Shown: one piece after another, positions 53,720 to 60,966 of the stretch
Numbering within the stretch: position 1 is the stretch's first letter
Layout of the letters: each line of letters starts with the position of its first letter
Assembly: GCF_014349155.1 (NCBI RefSeq)
Contig: NZ_JACSIT010000141.1
Coordinates: 60,919-124,918, forward strand
DNA from: Neolewinella lacunae
Lineage (GTDB): Bacteria > Bacteroidota > Bacteroidia > Chitinophagales > Saprospiraceae
Direction: 5' to 3'
DNA length: 64,000 nucleotides
The notes under the pieces: generated by a model
Told to the model about the DNA's origin: nothing
Database searches by the model: none
What the model saw: only the letters and a program-made list of their open reading frames with translations
Translations under genes and position numbers: made by a program

Positions 53720-53812
53720 TTAGTAACTGCGGGATCCATCAATGAGGGCGGAAGACAGGCTAAGTCCACCACCGATGGCGCAGGCAAGAAGGAAAACGTA
53801 CAACATTGTCAT
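53720..53812 (-). CDS. Possible 30-residue small membrane protein
   Basis: ATG at 53812, TAA at 53720. The peptide begins MTMLYVFLLACAIGGGLSLS and ends with a polar tail (GSRSY). The first 20 residues could span the membrane. TAGCTTTG at 53891-53898 on the same strand fits a -7 box, and a terminator lies about 120 bp downstream. No homolog is known to me; it could be chance. Confidence 0.4.
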   Translation of the reverse strand: MTMLYVFLLACAIGGGLSLSSALIDGSRSY

Positions 53813-53890
53813 GGTATGTAGAATTGATGAGTAAGTAAAAAGGTGACAAAGTTGCTCATGGAATAGAACGTAAATAACCAAAATCTACAG

Positions 53891-53898
53891 CAAAGCTA
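53891..53898 (-). promoter_or_regulatory. -7 box upstream of the small ORF
   Basis: TAGCTTTG on the minus strand, perfect TAnnTTTG, 78 nt before ATG 53812, and the only such box in this gap. Confidence 0.4.
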
Positions 53899-54006
53899 CA
53901 AACCACGAATGTTAAATAACTGTAACGGGCCTTCTTCTTGACGGAATGGTATCAAACGAAGGGGAAAAGGATTCTGCTTCCCTACCTGCCGCTTGCGGGC
54001 GAAAGC

Positions 54007-54783
54007 TTAGAAGGTCGGATCAAGCAGACTGATCTCGGCGTAGAGGTGCTCCGTGGGTGGTGCAGGTTCCAGCGGAGCGCCCTCCGGAAGGTGGTAAATG
54101 CGCACCCCACCCGTGGGCAAATGGATGGGGAACAGGTGGTGCAGGTCCGCCTGTCCGATCACCCGGACTTTGGTCTCCTGGAGCGCGGAAGAATCGATGA
54201 GGTAGTAAGCGTAGTCCGGGTCGGGGGGCGGCACCCGCGATAAATCCAGCAACGCAATATTTTCGCGCTCCAGGTAGTGCACCCGGATGTTGTTGATGCC
54301 AAAAACTGAAGCGTGGGCCTTGAGGCTGTCCCAGTTCATTTCCGACTTTTGGAGATTTTTCAGTTGCAGCTCAAAACTTTTGCCATCCTGGGCGTGGCGG
54401 GCTTTTTCCGCCAGCAGTTCCTGTTTGAGCGTCTGGTTGGACCGGAACAGAAAGCCACAAAGCGCCACCAACAGCAGGCAGGCAACGCTCAGGGCGTAGC
54501 GCCAGATGACCAGCGTGTGATTGCGTTCCGTCATCCGGACGATCATCTCCTGGTCGAGGTCGGCAAAGTCGCGGTGGTTCCGCAGAGGTCGGCCAGCGGG
54601 AGTGGGGATGCCCGAGATACCGTCGGCGTAGTCCTCCAGTTGCTTGCGGAGATGCTCCAGGTCCTTGCGGGCCTCGGGGTCCTTGGCAATGAGGTCTTCC
54701 ACCCACTCGCTCTCTTCGCGGTTGGTTAGCCCCAGGACGTACTGTTCCAACAGCTCATGCTTATCGAAATCGTCCTGGTTCAT
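54007..54783 (-). CDS. Membrane protein with anti-sigma (RskA-like) layout
   Basis: 258 residues from ATG 54783 (MNQDDFDKHELLEQYVLG). The N-terminal cytoplasmic helices LLEQYVLGLTNREESEWVEDLI fit anti-sigma domains. One membrane span (VIWRYALSVACLLLVALCGFLF) and a coiled coil follow. The C-terminus resembles RskA-type domains (WDSLKAHASVFGINNIRVHYL, PDPDYAYYLIDSSAL). No sigma gene is adjacent, so any partner is elsewhere. The frame runs on upstream to 54885 through leader sequence. Confidence 0.72.
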   Translation of the reverse strand: MNQDDFDKHELLEQYVLGLTNREESEWVEDLIAKDPEARKDLEHLRKQLEDYADGISGIPTPAGRPLRNHRDFADLDQEMIVRMTERNHTLVIWRYALSVACLLLVALCGFLFRSNQTLKQELLAEKARHAQDGKSFELQLKNLQKSEMNWDSLKAHASVFGINNIRVHYLERENIALLDLSRVPPPDPDYAYYLIDSSALQETKVRVIGQADLHHLFPIHLPTGGVRIYHLPEGAPLEPAPPTEHLYAEISLLDPTF

Positions 54784-54862
54784 GCTGGTTACGTTCGAGG
54801 TTAATGTTAAGGGTAGGAGGTGCAGGTTATCCACTATAACGAGGCCTTCCCAAAAGTGTTCA

Positions 54863-54897
54863 GCGGGGTGCCTGGGCTTGCCCAACCTGCACCCCGC
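54863..54897 (-). promoter_or_regulatory. Nested hairpin in the leader of the anti-sigma-like gene
   Basis: Outer stem GCGGGGTGC / GCACCCCGC (54863-54871, 54889-54897). Inner stem TGGGC-TT-GCCCA (54873-54884). No T-run on either side, so more likely a leader structure than a terminator. Confidence 0.4.
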
Positions 54898-55008
54898 AAC
54901 ATCGGTACAACCGCTAAAGGTATGAATGTTTGGACAGTCTCAGGCCTCGCTCGTCGGTCAAGTCCCCCCGGGCGGAGAAAATGCCGTACGTTTTGGCGCT
55001 CAGAACAG

Positions 55009-55026
55009 GGGCGCGGCCGCAGGTGC
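55009..55026 (+). repeat. 18-bp dispersed element copy
   Basis: A perfect plus-orientation core in the divergent region before the epimerase gene. Confidence 0.85.
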
Positions 55027-55110
55027 TGGCGTAGGGACAAGGAGCAAAGGAAGTGCGGCGTCGTTTGGCATCGACGACTTATTTTAGGCCCCAACTAAGT
55101 CGCTTCCCGC

Positions 55111-56142
55111 TTGCAAATTACCGTCCACCCCTATGATCTGCCGCTGGCCAATCCCTTCCGCATTGCCCACGAAAGCCGAACGGTACAGCCTACCCTGATC
55201 GTCGGGCTGACCGAACCCTCCCTCGGCCTGGTAGGCTACGGCGAAGCGCCCATGACGCGCTATTACGGGCTCGACAGCGCGACCTCCACCGCCGAACTCC
55301 TCGCCCTGGCACCTGCGTTCGCGCCCTACAAAACCCTGGAGCCGACCGAACTGCACGCCCTGCTGGACGAGCACGCTCCCCACCTCAATCCTTTCCTGCG
55401 CTGCGCCCTCGACGTGGGCGCACACGACCTCTGGGGCTGGCGGCACGCCCAGCGCACGGGCCTGCTCTGGGACCAGGAGCAGAGCCGACGGGTCCCCACC
55501 TGCTACACCATCGGCCTGGGGCCCATCGACGAGATGATTGCCAAACTCCGCGCTTTCCCCTGGCCCGTTTACAAAATCAAAATGGGCCGGGGCGACGACG
55601 ACGTGGCCATCATCCGCGCGCTGCGGGCCCACACCACCGCCCCTTTTTACGTGGACGCCAATACGGGCTGGACGGCCCGGCAAACCATCGAGTACTCGAC
55701 TGCCCTGGCCGAACTTGGTGTGGTCTTCATCGAACAACCTCTCCCGCCAGCAGATCTGGCCGGCGCCCGCGAAGTCCACCAACACAGTGCATTGCCCATT
55801 TTTGCCGACGAAAGCTGCCAGACGGAAGCCGACGTCGACCGCTGCGCCGAATATTTCTCCGGTATCAACATCAAGGTGGTGAAATGCGGTGGGCTACTGC
55901 CCGCGCGGCGCATGATCGCCCGGGCCCGCAGCCTGGGCCTGCAAGTGATGGCGGGCTGCATGACGGAAAGCAGCGTGGGCATCAGCGGCATCGCCCAACT
56001 CCTGCCCGAACTGGATTTTGCCGACCTGGACGGCGCTATGCTCCTGGCCCAAGACCCCGCCCGCGGCGTCACCTTCGACCCCGCTACGGGATTTGCGCAG
56101 TACCCCGACCGGCCGGGGAACGGGGCTTGGCTGGTGGGGTAG
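55111..56142 (+). CDS. Dipeptide epimerase (enolase superfamily, L-Ala-D/L-Glu type)
   Basis: 343 residues, TTG start. Muconate-lactonising-enzyme subgroup: KxK in VYKIKMGRG, metal ligands in YVDANTGW, FIEQPL and FADES, and the second lysine in NIKVVKCGG. Substrate loop GCMTESSVGI is typical of Ala-Glu epimerases that recycle murein peptides. No ATG precedes ITVHPYDLPLANPFRIAH. Bases 55309-55326 (APAFAP) differ from the dispersed element at two positions. Confidence 0.9.
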   Translation: MQITVHPYDLPLANPFRIAHESRTVQPTLIVGLTEPSLGLVGYGEAPMTRYYGLDSATSTAELLALAPAFAPYKTLEPTELHALLDEHAPHLNPFLRCALDVGAHDLWGWRHAQRTGLLWDQEQSRRVPTCYTIGLGPIDEMIAKLRAFPWPVYKIKMGRGDDDVAIIRALRAHTTAPFYVDANTGWTARQTIEYSTALAELGVVFIEQPLPPADLAGAREVHQHSALPIFADESCQTEADVDRCAEYFSGINIKVVKCGGLLPARRMIARARSLGLQVMAGCMTESSVGISGIAQLLPELDFADLDGAMLLAQDPARGVTFDPATGFAQYPDRPGNGAWLVG

Positions 56143-56222
56143 TGGGCCAACCGGTGTGCTTTAGCAGCCCCCCCATACTGATGTATGTCAGGGTATCCAC
56201 TGTGACAAAATCCATTGCCCTT

Positions 56223-56714
56223 CTATTGTCGCCACAACTTTACAAAGGCATCATGATCAAAGCCCAGGTATTCTGGCTGAATGATCAACCCTTGGATGCC
56301 ATTCCACTCCAGCTCCCACTCCCTTGGGGATAGCGAATCAGAATTCATCGTCAGTTGCCCTTTGACAAAAGTTAAAGCCGAATATCTGCCCGACAGGTTT
56401 CCGGATTGCGAACAATTGAACGTGAATTCCCCCTGGTCATTTACCTCTCTTAAAACAGCATTGGACGGGGATTCATACGTTGTATACACCAGATGATAGG
56501 TGAAATCTGCTTTCAGTTCAAAGCTTAACTCTAAGCATTGATTTTGGTAGCAATTGGTATTGGTGGTGATGAACTCAGGGCTCCCCCACTTGCCGATAAT
56601 GACGCTGCGGTCCTCCTCCGCACACCCTGAACCGGGCTGATCATCGTCGCTACCGATACATCCGAAAAACATGCTCAATAATAGGGACAGTAGAAGGATG
56701 GTGCGGTGAATCAT
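56223..56714 (-). CDS. Predicted lipoprotein, lipocalin-like
   Basis: 163 residues with lipoprotein signal MIHRTILLLSLLLSMFFGC. The mature part has the short-strand pattern of Bacteroidota lipocalin-like proteins (IIGKWGSPEFI at its start, FELKADFTYHLV, TFVKGQLTMNSDSL). Several cysteines may pair. AT-richer than its neighbours. Function unknown. Confidence 0.75.
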   Translation of the reverse strand: MIHRTILLLSLLLSMFFGCIGSDDDQPGSGCAEEDRSVIIGKWGSPEFITTNTNCYQNQCLELSFELKADFTYHLVYTTYESPSNAVLREVNDQGEFTFNCSQSGNLSGRYSALTFVKGQLTMNSDSLSPREWELEWNGIQGLIIQPEYLGFDHDAFVKLWRQ

Positions 56715-56816
56715 TGTTTTGCATTTTATAGTTGGACCACTTTAGGGACAAGTCAGCTTGCTACCGGAAACTCCCGCAAACGGGCAAAACTCCGCCAAGG
56801 CCAGGCGTTTCCCACT

Positions 56817-58709
56817 TCACACTCCCTGCAACTCCACCAACTTGCCGTACACCCCGCCCCGGTGGAGCAACTCGGCGTGGGTGCCGCGTTCCACGATGCG
56901 GCCTTGTTCGAGCACGACGATCTCGTCGGCGGCCTGGATGGTGGACAGGCGGTGGGCGATGACCAGCGCGGTGCGGCCCGCCATGAGCTTCTGCAGGGCG
57001 TCTTGTACGAGGCGTTCGGATTCGGAATCGAGGGCGGAGGTGGCCTCATCGAGGATCAGAACCTCGGGATCGCGCAGGATGGCCCGGGCGATGGTAAGGC
57101 GCTGCCGCTGTCCGCCGCTGAGCTTGGCCCCGCGGTCGCCGATGTTGGTGTGGTAACCCTGGGGGCTGGCCGCGATAAAGTCGTGAGCGTTCGCGATCCG
57201 GGCGGCGGCTTCCACCCGGGCTGCGGTAATGCCCGGCAGGCCAAAGACGATGTTGTTGTAGATGCTGTCGTTAAACAAAATGGCTTCCTGGGAGACGATG
57301 CCAAAATGGCTGCGGAGCGTGGGCAGGTCGTAGTCGCGCAAATCCCGGCCGTGGAGGAGAATCTGGCCAGCCGTCGGGTCGTAAAAGCGGGGCAGCAGGT
57401 CGGCAATGGTGCTCTTGCCACCGCCGGAGGCTCCCACCAGGGCCAGCACTTTGCCCGGCGGCAGCGCCAGGTCAATGTCTTCCAGCACCAGGGGGCCATT
57501 TTCGGTGTAACGGAAGCCGACGCCTCTGAAGACGATGCCTGACTTCCCCTGCTCTCCCCCTTCGGGGGTTGGGGGGGCAACCCTTCTCCCCCCTTCGGGG
57601 GGCCGGGGGGGAGCACCTGCGGCCGCGCCCACCGGACCTGCCGCTACCGCAGCCAACATGGGATTGGGCGTATCCAGCACGCTTTCCACCCGCTGCATGG
57701 CCCCCATGCCCTTCTGCACGTCGTACCAGGCTTTGGAGAATTTTTTGGCGGGGTCAATAACCATGTAAAAGGCAAAGATGAAGGACATGAAAGTGCCCGC
57801 CTCCAGCGCCCCGCTGAAGACCTGCCGCGAACCATACCAAAGCAACAGGGCCACGGTGGCGATGCCCAGAAACTCGGTGAGGGGACTGGAAAGGTCGCGG
57901 CGCCAGAGCAGCCGTACGAGCTTGCGCCGGTAGTCGTTGTTCAGCTGGGCAAACTGCCCTGCCTGAAAGGCTTCGGCGCGGAAGCTTTTGATGATGCGCA
58001 ATCCACCCAGGCTTTCTTCCGTCCGGCTGACGATCTCGCCCAGCTTTTCCTGGACTTCGCCGCTGCTGCGCTTCAGCCTTTTGCCAATGCCACCAATGAC
58101 GACGCCCGTGAAGATCATGAGGCCAAAAACGAACAGCGTAAGTTGCGGACTCACCAAAATCATGAAGGCCAAGGAGCCCACAATGATGAGGGGCTCCCGG
58201 AAAATGGCTTCCAGAACGTTGAGGATGCTCGACTCCACTTCCTGCACGTCGCTCGTAATGCGGCTCAGGAGGTTGCCCTTGCGCTCTTCGGTAAAGTAAG
58301 CCAGCGGCAAACTCAGCAGGTGGCCGTAAAGGGCATTGCGCAAATCGCGAATGATGCCGCTGCGCACCGGTGCCATGAAGAACAGCGCCAGGTAGCGGAA
58401 GAGGTTCTTGAGGAGAAACGACAGCAAAATGAGCCCGCAGACGTAGGCCAGGGCCGTCTCCCGGCCGTAATCGCTGATCCAGTTTGTAATGTGGAAACCC
58501 GCAAATTGCTGGAAATCAGCAAAGGATTTGAGCTGCTCAGGGGCCGAAGCTACCGCCTTAGTCTGGTCAAACAAGATCTCCAGAAACGGTGCAAAAAGCG
58601 GAATGGAAACCACCGTGAAAAGGGCCGTAAGCACGTTGCTGACGATGGCCAGGGTCACCAGGCCGCGGTAATTGCCCAGATAGCCAATGAGGCGGCGGAA
58701 AGAAGACAT
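56817..58709 (-). CDS. ABC exporter, MsbA-like (fused permease and ATPase)
   Basis: 630 residues from ATG 58709 (MSSFRRLIGYLGNYRG); the frame continues 11 codons upstream. Six membrane helices lie in the first 330 residues, with the coupling-helix region NALYGHLLSLPLAYFTEERK. The ATPase has Walker A VGASGGGKST, signature LSGGQRQRL, and Walker B EVLILDEATSALDSES. Likely lipid or lipid A-type export at the inner membrane. Between the two domains an inserted Gly/Pro/Ala-rich linker (residues about 355-395) contains VGAAAGAP encoded by the dispersed 18-bp element plus two C/G-rich tracts. Confidence 0.93.
   Translation of the reverse strand: MSSFRRLIGYLGNYRGLVTLAIVSNVLTALFTVVSIPLFAPFLEILFDQTKAVASAPEQLKSFADFQQFAGFHITNWISDYGRETALAYVCGLILLSFLLKNLFRYLALFFMAPVRSGIIRDLRNALYGHLLSLPLAYFTEERKGNLLSRITSDVQEVESSILNVLEAIFREPLIIVGSLAFMILVSPQLTLFVFGLMIFTGVVIGGIGKRLKRSSGEVQEKLGEIVSRTEESLGGLRIIKSFRAEAFQAGQFAQLNNDYRRKLVRLLWRRDLSSPLTEFLGIATVALLLWYGSRQVFSGALEAGTFMSFIFAFYMVIDPAKKFSKAWYDVQKGMGAMQRVESVLDTPNPMLAAVAAGPVGAAAGAPPRPPEGGRRVAPPTPEGGEQGKSGIVFRGVGFRYTENGPLVLEDIDLALPPGKVLALVGASGGGKSTIADLLPRFYDPTAGQILLHGRDLRDYDLPTLRSHFGIVSQEAILFNDSIYNNIVFGLPGITAARVEAAARIANAHDFIAASPQGYHTNIGDRGAKLSGGQRQRLTIARAILRDPEVLILDEATSALDSESERLVQDALQKLMAGRTALVIAHRLSTIQAADEIVVLEQGRIVERGTHAELLHRGGVYGKLVELQGV
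57613..57630 (-). repeat. 18-bp dispersed element copy inside a CDS
   Basis: A perfect core in frame in the exporter, at the linker between membrane and ATPase domains. It is adjacent to CCCCTTCGGGG-type tracts. Confidence 0.85.
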
Positions 58710-58785
58710 GCGCTGTAGGAACTGTGTAATGATGAATCCCAAAAAGAAACGCGCGGGAAGGGTAAAGTTTGATGGTTTGGTAGGC

Positions 58786-58856
58786 GTTAGTTCAGTAGTT
58801 CATAGTTCAGTAGTCGTTAGTCAGTAGCCCTGGCAACTATGAACTATGAACTAGTA
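58786..58856. repeat. TAGTTCA-type repeat element with inverted arms
   Basis: TTAGTTCAGTAGTTCATAGT on the left and the inverted arm ACTATGAACTATGAACTA on the right, around GCCCTGGCA. It sits between divergent genes, 22 bp before the -7 box of the aminotransferase gene. Confidence 0.78.
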
Positions 58857-58878
58857 AACTCCCGACCAAGCCGTCCCT

Positions 58879-58886
58879 TACCTTTG
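58879..58886 (+). promoter_or_regulatory. -7 box 4 nt before aminotransferase start
   Basis: TACCTTTG, perfect TAnnTTTG, then CCCC and the ATG. Predicted leaderless. Confidence 0.65.
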
Positions 58887-58890
58887 CCCC

Positions 58891-60072
58891 ATGTCCCAAC
58901 GCGCTAATTTTCTACGTCACGTTGCCCAAACCAGCCCCTCCCCCATGGGCCTGGAGATTGCCGGTGGGCAAGGCATCTACCTCTACACTACGGATGGCAG
59001 AGAATACCTGGATTTGATTGCGGGCATCGGCGTAAGCGCGCTGGGCCACAACCATCCGGAGGTGGTCCGGGCCGTTCAGGATCAGGCCCAGACGTACATG
59101 CACACCCTGGTGTACGGTGAGTTCGTGCTGGCCCCGCAGGCGGCCTTTGCGACCCTGCTGGCCGGGCAGTTGCCGGAAGGTTTGGACAATGTCTATTTCG
59201 TCAACTCCGGTGCCGAAGCCACCGAGGGAGCCATGAAACTGGCCAAACGGGCAACTGGCCGCCGCGAATTCATCAGCGCCCGGCGCTCCTACCACGGCAG
59301 TACCCAGGGTGCCGCCAGCCTGCAGTGGCCCCACGATTTCACGGCGGCCTTCCAGCCCCTGTTGCCCGAGGTGCAGCACCTTGATTTCAACTGCGACTTT
59401 TGCCTGGAGCGCATCACCGAGCGCACCGCCGCCGTGATCCTGGAAACCATCCAGGCCGAATGGGGCATCCGCAAGCCCCGCCCGGAATGGCTGCAGGCCG
59501 TACGGGCACGCTGCGATGCAACGGGGGCACTATTGATCCTGGACGAAATCCAGGCGGGCACCGGAAGAACGGGAACCCTTTTCGCCTTCGAGCAGTACGG
59601 CGTAGTGCCCGATATTCTCCTCCTGGCCAAGGGCTTCGGCGGCGGTATGCCCCTGGGTGCTTTCATCGCCCGCCGGGAACTGATGACCCTGCTGACCGCA
59701 GACCCCGTGCTGGGCCACATCACCACCTTCGGCGGACACCCCGTGTGCTGTGCCGCCGGGCTGGCTACCTTCCAGGTATTACGCCAACAGCCGGCGCTGC
59801 TCAGCAGCATCCCCCACAAAGAAGCGCTGTTTCGGGAACTGCTCGTTCACCCCAAAATCCGACAGGTGCGTTCTGCCGGGCTCTGGCTGGCCGTGGAACT
59901 CGACGATTTCGCGGAGGTCCGCCGCACCATCAGCCGTTGTCTTGACCGGGGCCTGATCACCGACTGGTTTTTGTGGAACGACCGCAGCCTCCGCATCGCT
60001 CCGCCATTGATCATCACCGAAGCGGAAATCCGGAAGGCCTGCGCCATTATTTTGGCCGCACTGGAAGACTAG
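58891..60072 (+). CDS. Class III PLP-dependent aminotransferase
   Basis: 393 residues, fold type I. PLP features: NSGAEATEGAMKLAKR, Asp in LILDEIQAGTGRTG, and the Schiff-base lysine in LLLAKGFGGGMPLGAF. It resembles acetylornithine / 4-aminobutyrate / ornithine aminotransferases; the exact substrate cannot be assigned and no arg genes are adjacent. The TAG stop lies inside the following inverted repeat. Confidence 0.92.
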   Translation: MSQRANFLRHVAQTSPSPMGLEIAGGQGIYLYTTDGREYLDLIAGIGVSALGHNHPEVVRAVQDQAQTYMHTLVYGEFVLAPQAAFATLLAGQLPEGLDNVYFVNSGAEATEGAMKLAKRATGRREFISARRSYHGSTQGAASLQWPHDFTAAFQPLLPEVQHLDFNCDFCLERITERTAAVILETIQAEWGIRKPRPEWLQAVRARCDATGALLILDEIQAGTGRTGTLFAFEQYGVVPDILLLAKGFGGGMPLGAFIARRELMTLLTADPVLGHITTFGGHPVCCAAGLATFQVLRQQPALLSSIPHKEALFRELLVHPKIRQVRSAGLWLAVELDDFAEVRRTISRCLDRGLITDWFLWNDRSLRIAPPLIITEAEIRKACAIILAALED

Positions 60073-60146
60073 TGGTCTGTCCAACTTAAATTTTCGGGTA
60101 ATCTGCTAGTAGATTACCCGAATTTTAAATGTTGACTGACCACTAG
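60069..60146. terminator. 78-bp inverted repeat between convergent genes
   Basis: Two 36-nt arms around GCTAGT, with 29 of 36 positions complementary. The ends are CTAGTGGTC and GACCACTAG. It overlaps the aminotransferase stop codon and ends 2 bp before the next gene's stop. Either a bidirectional terminator or a small palindromic element. Confidence 0.7.
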
Positions 60147-60148
60147 CC

Positions 60149-60796
60149 TTACTGGGCCAGTTTCAGGGTATTGGCAAACTGCTCTTTGGTAGGCAGCGTG
60201 GTCAGCATGATGAGCTTGGCAGAGATGGGGCGGCGCTGGGGCCCAAAGCCGGAGTTGGAGGGGCGTACCCAAGCCATGCTTTCCTGGTCTCCGCTGATGG
60301 CCTGGACTTGCCAGATGGCGTCCATGGCATCAACGTTGGCGTCGAGGGTAAGCTTGGGGAACTTCTCCTGGTAATCGAGGTACCATACCCCGGCGTAGGT
60401 CTGCCGGTTCCAGTGCCCGCCCTTGAAGGTACCGTCGTTGGCGAACTGGAACCACTGTCCGGTACCCGCCACTTTTTGAGGAACGCTGGCCTGGTTATCG
60501 TTGTAAAACTCGAAACACCAGACGTTGCGCGTAAGGACCTGGGCTTCCGTGCGCGTCATATCCGGCAAAAAGGCCCGGCCGTGGCCTCCCAGGGAAGTAC
60601 GTACGGCGTTTAAATCCTCCGCCGCCGGAATCTGGTGCAGGTAGAGGGGTTTGTACTGGGCCGTGTCCTGGTCCCGGCTGGCCACGTAAGCTGCGGTACT
60701 TTCCAGATTGCCGGCGTTCGTCGAAGCGTTTTTGCCATCGCCGGTACAGGCCGTGAAAAGGATCAGGAAACAAAACAGGAGAAACGGATACTTCAT
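60149..60796 (-). CDS. Predicted lipoprotein, function unknown
   Basis: 215 residues from ATG 60796, lipoprotein signal MKYPFLLFCFLILFTAC. The mature part has FYNDNQASVPQKVAGTGQWFQF and GTFKGGHWNRQTYAGVWYLD, the pattern of lipocalin-like small envelope proteins. An in-frame ATG 15 bp upstream is possible. No family assigned. Confidence 0.75.
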   Translation of the reverse strand: MKYPFLLFCFLILFTACTGDGKNASTNAGNLESTAAYVASRDQDTAQYKPLYLHQIPAAEDLNAVRTSLGGHGRAFLPDMTRTEAQVLTRNVWCFEFYNDNQASVPQKVAGTGQWFQFANDGTFKGGHWNRQTYAGVWYLDYQEKFPKLTLDANVDAMDAIWQVQAISGDQESMAWVRPSNSGFGPQRRPISAKLIMLTTLPTKEQFANTLKLAQ

Positions 60797-60909
60797 TTTC
60801 GTGGGATTCATTGAGGAGCCAAAGTTACGGCTCCGGCGCTATTTACGGGGCCCGTAGGGAGGGATTAACCAGTTGTTGTGAAGCAGCCGCAGCCGGGCGC
60901 GTATACGCA

Positions 60910-60944
60910 AGAAGCCCCACCGGAGGGCTTCCAGTGGGGCTTCT
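60910..60944 (-). terminator. Hairpin after the nqr operon
   Basis: AGAAGCCCCAC pairs with GTGGGGCTTCT around a 13-nt loop, 23 bp past the nqrF stop on the minus strand. The T-run is weak. Confidence 0.6.
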
Positions 60945-60966
60945 CTTCCGCTGACGCGCGGTAGGC

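Larger units (their letters stand above)
53505..54006. other. 502-bp intergenic region with hairpin and a possible small gene
   Basis: Contains a perfect-stem hairpin at 53567-53598, an AT-rich stretch, and a 30-codon minus-strand frame at 53720-53812. Nothing else was recognised. Confidence 0.5.
54784..55110. other. 327-bp divergent intergenic region
   Basis: Holds a nested hairpin (54863-54897), a TACCTTTA resembling a -7 box on the minus strand at 54915-54922, and one dispersed 18-bp element (55009-55026). No gene seen. Confidence 0.5.

Noticed and set aside
55309-55326. Element copy in the epimerase gene
   Set aside because: 16 of 18 bases match, but it codes a plausible Ala/Pro loop; kept only as a remark in the gene entry.
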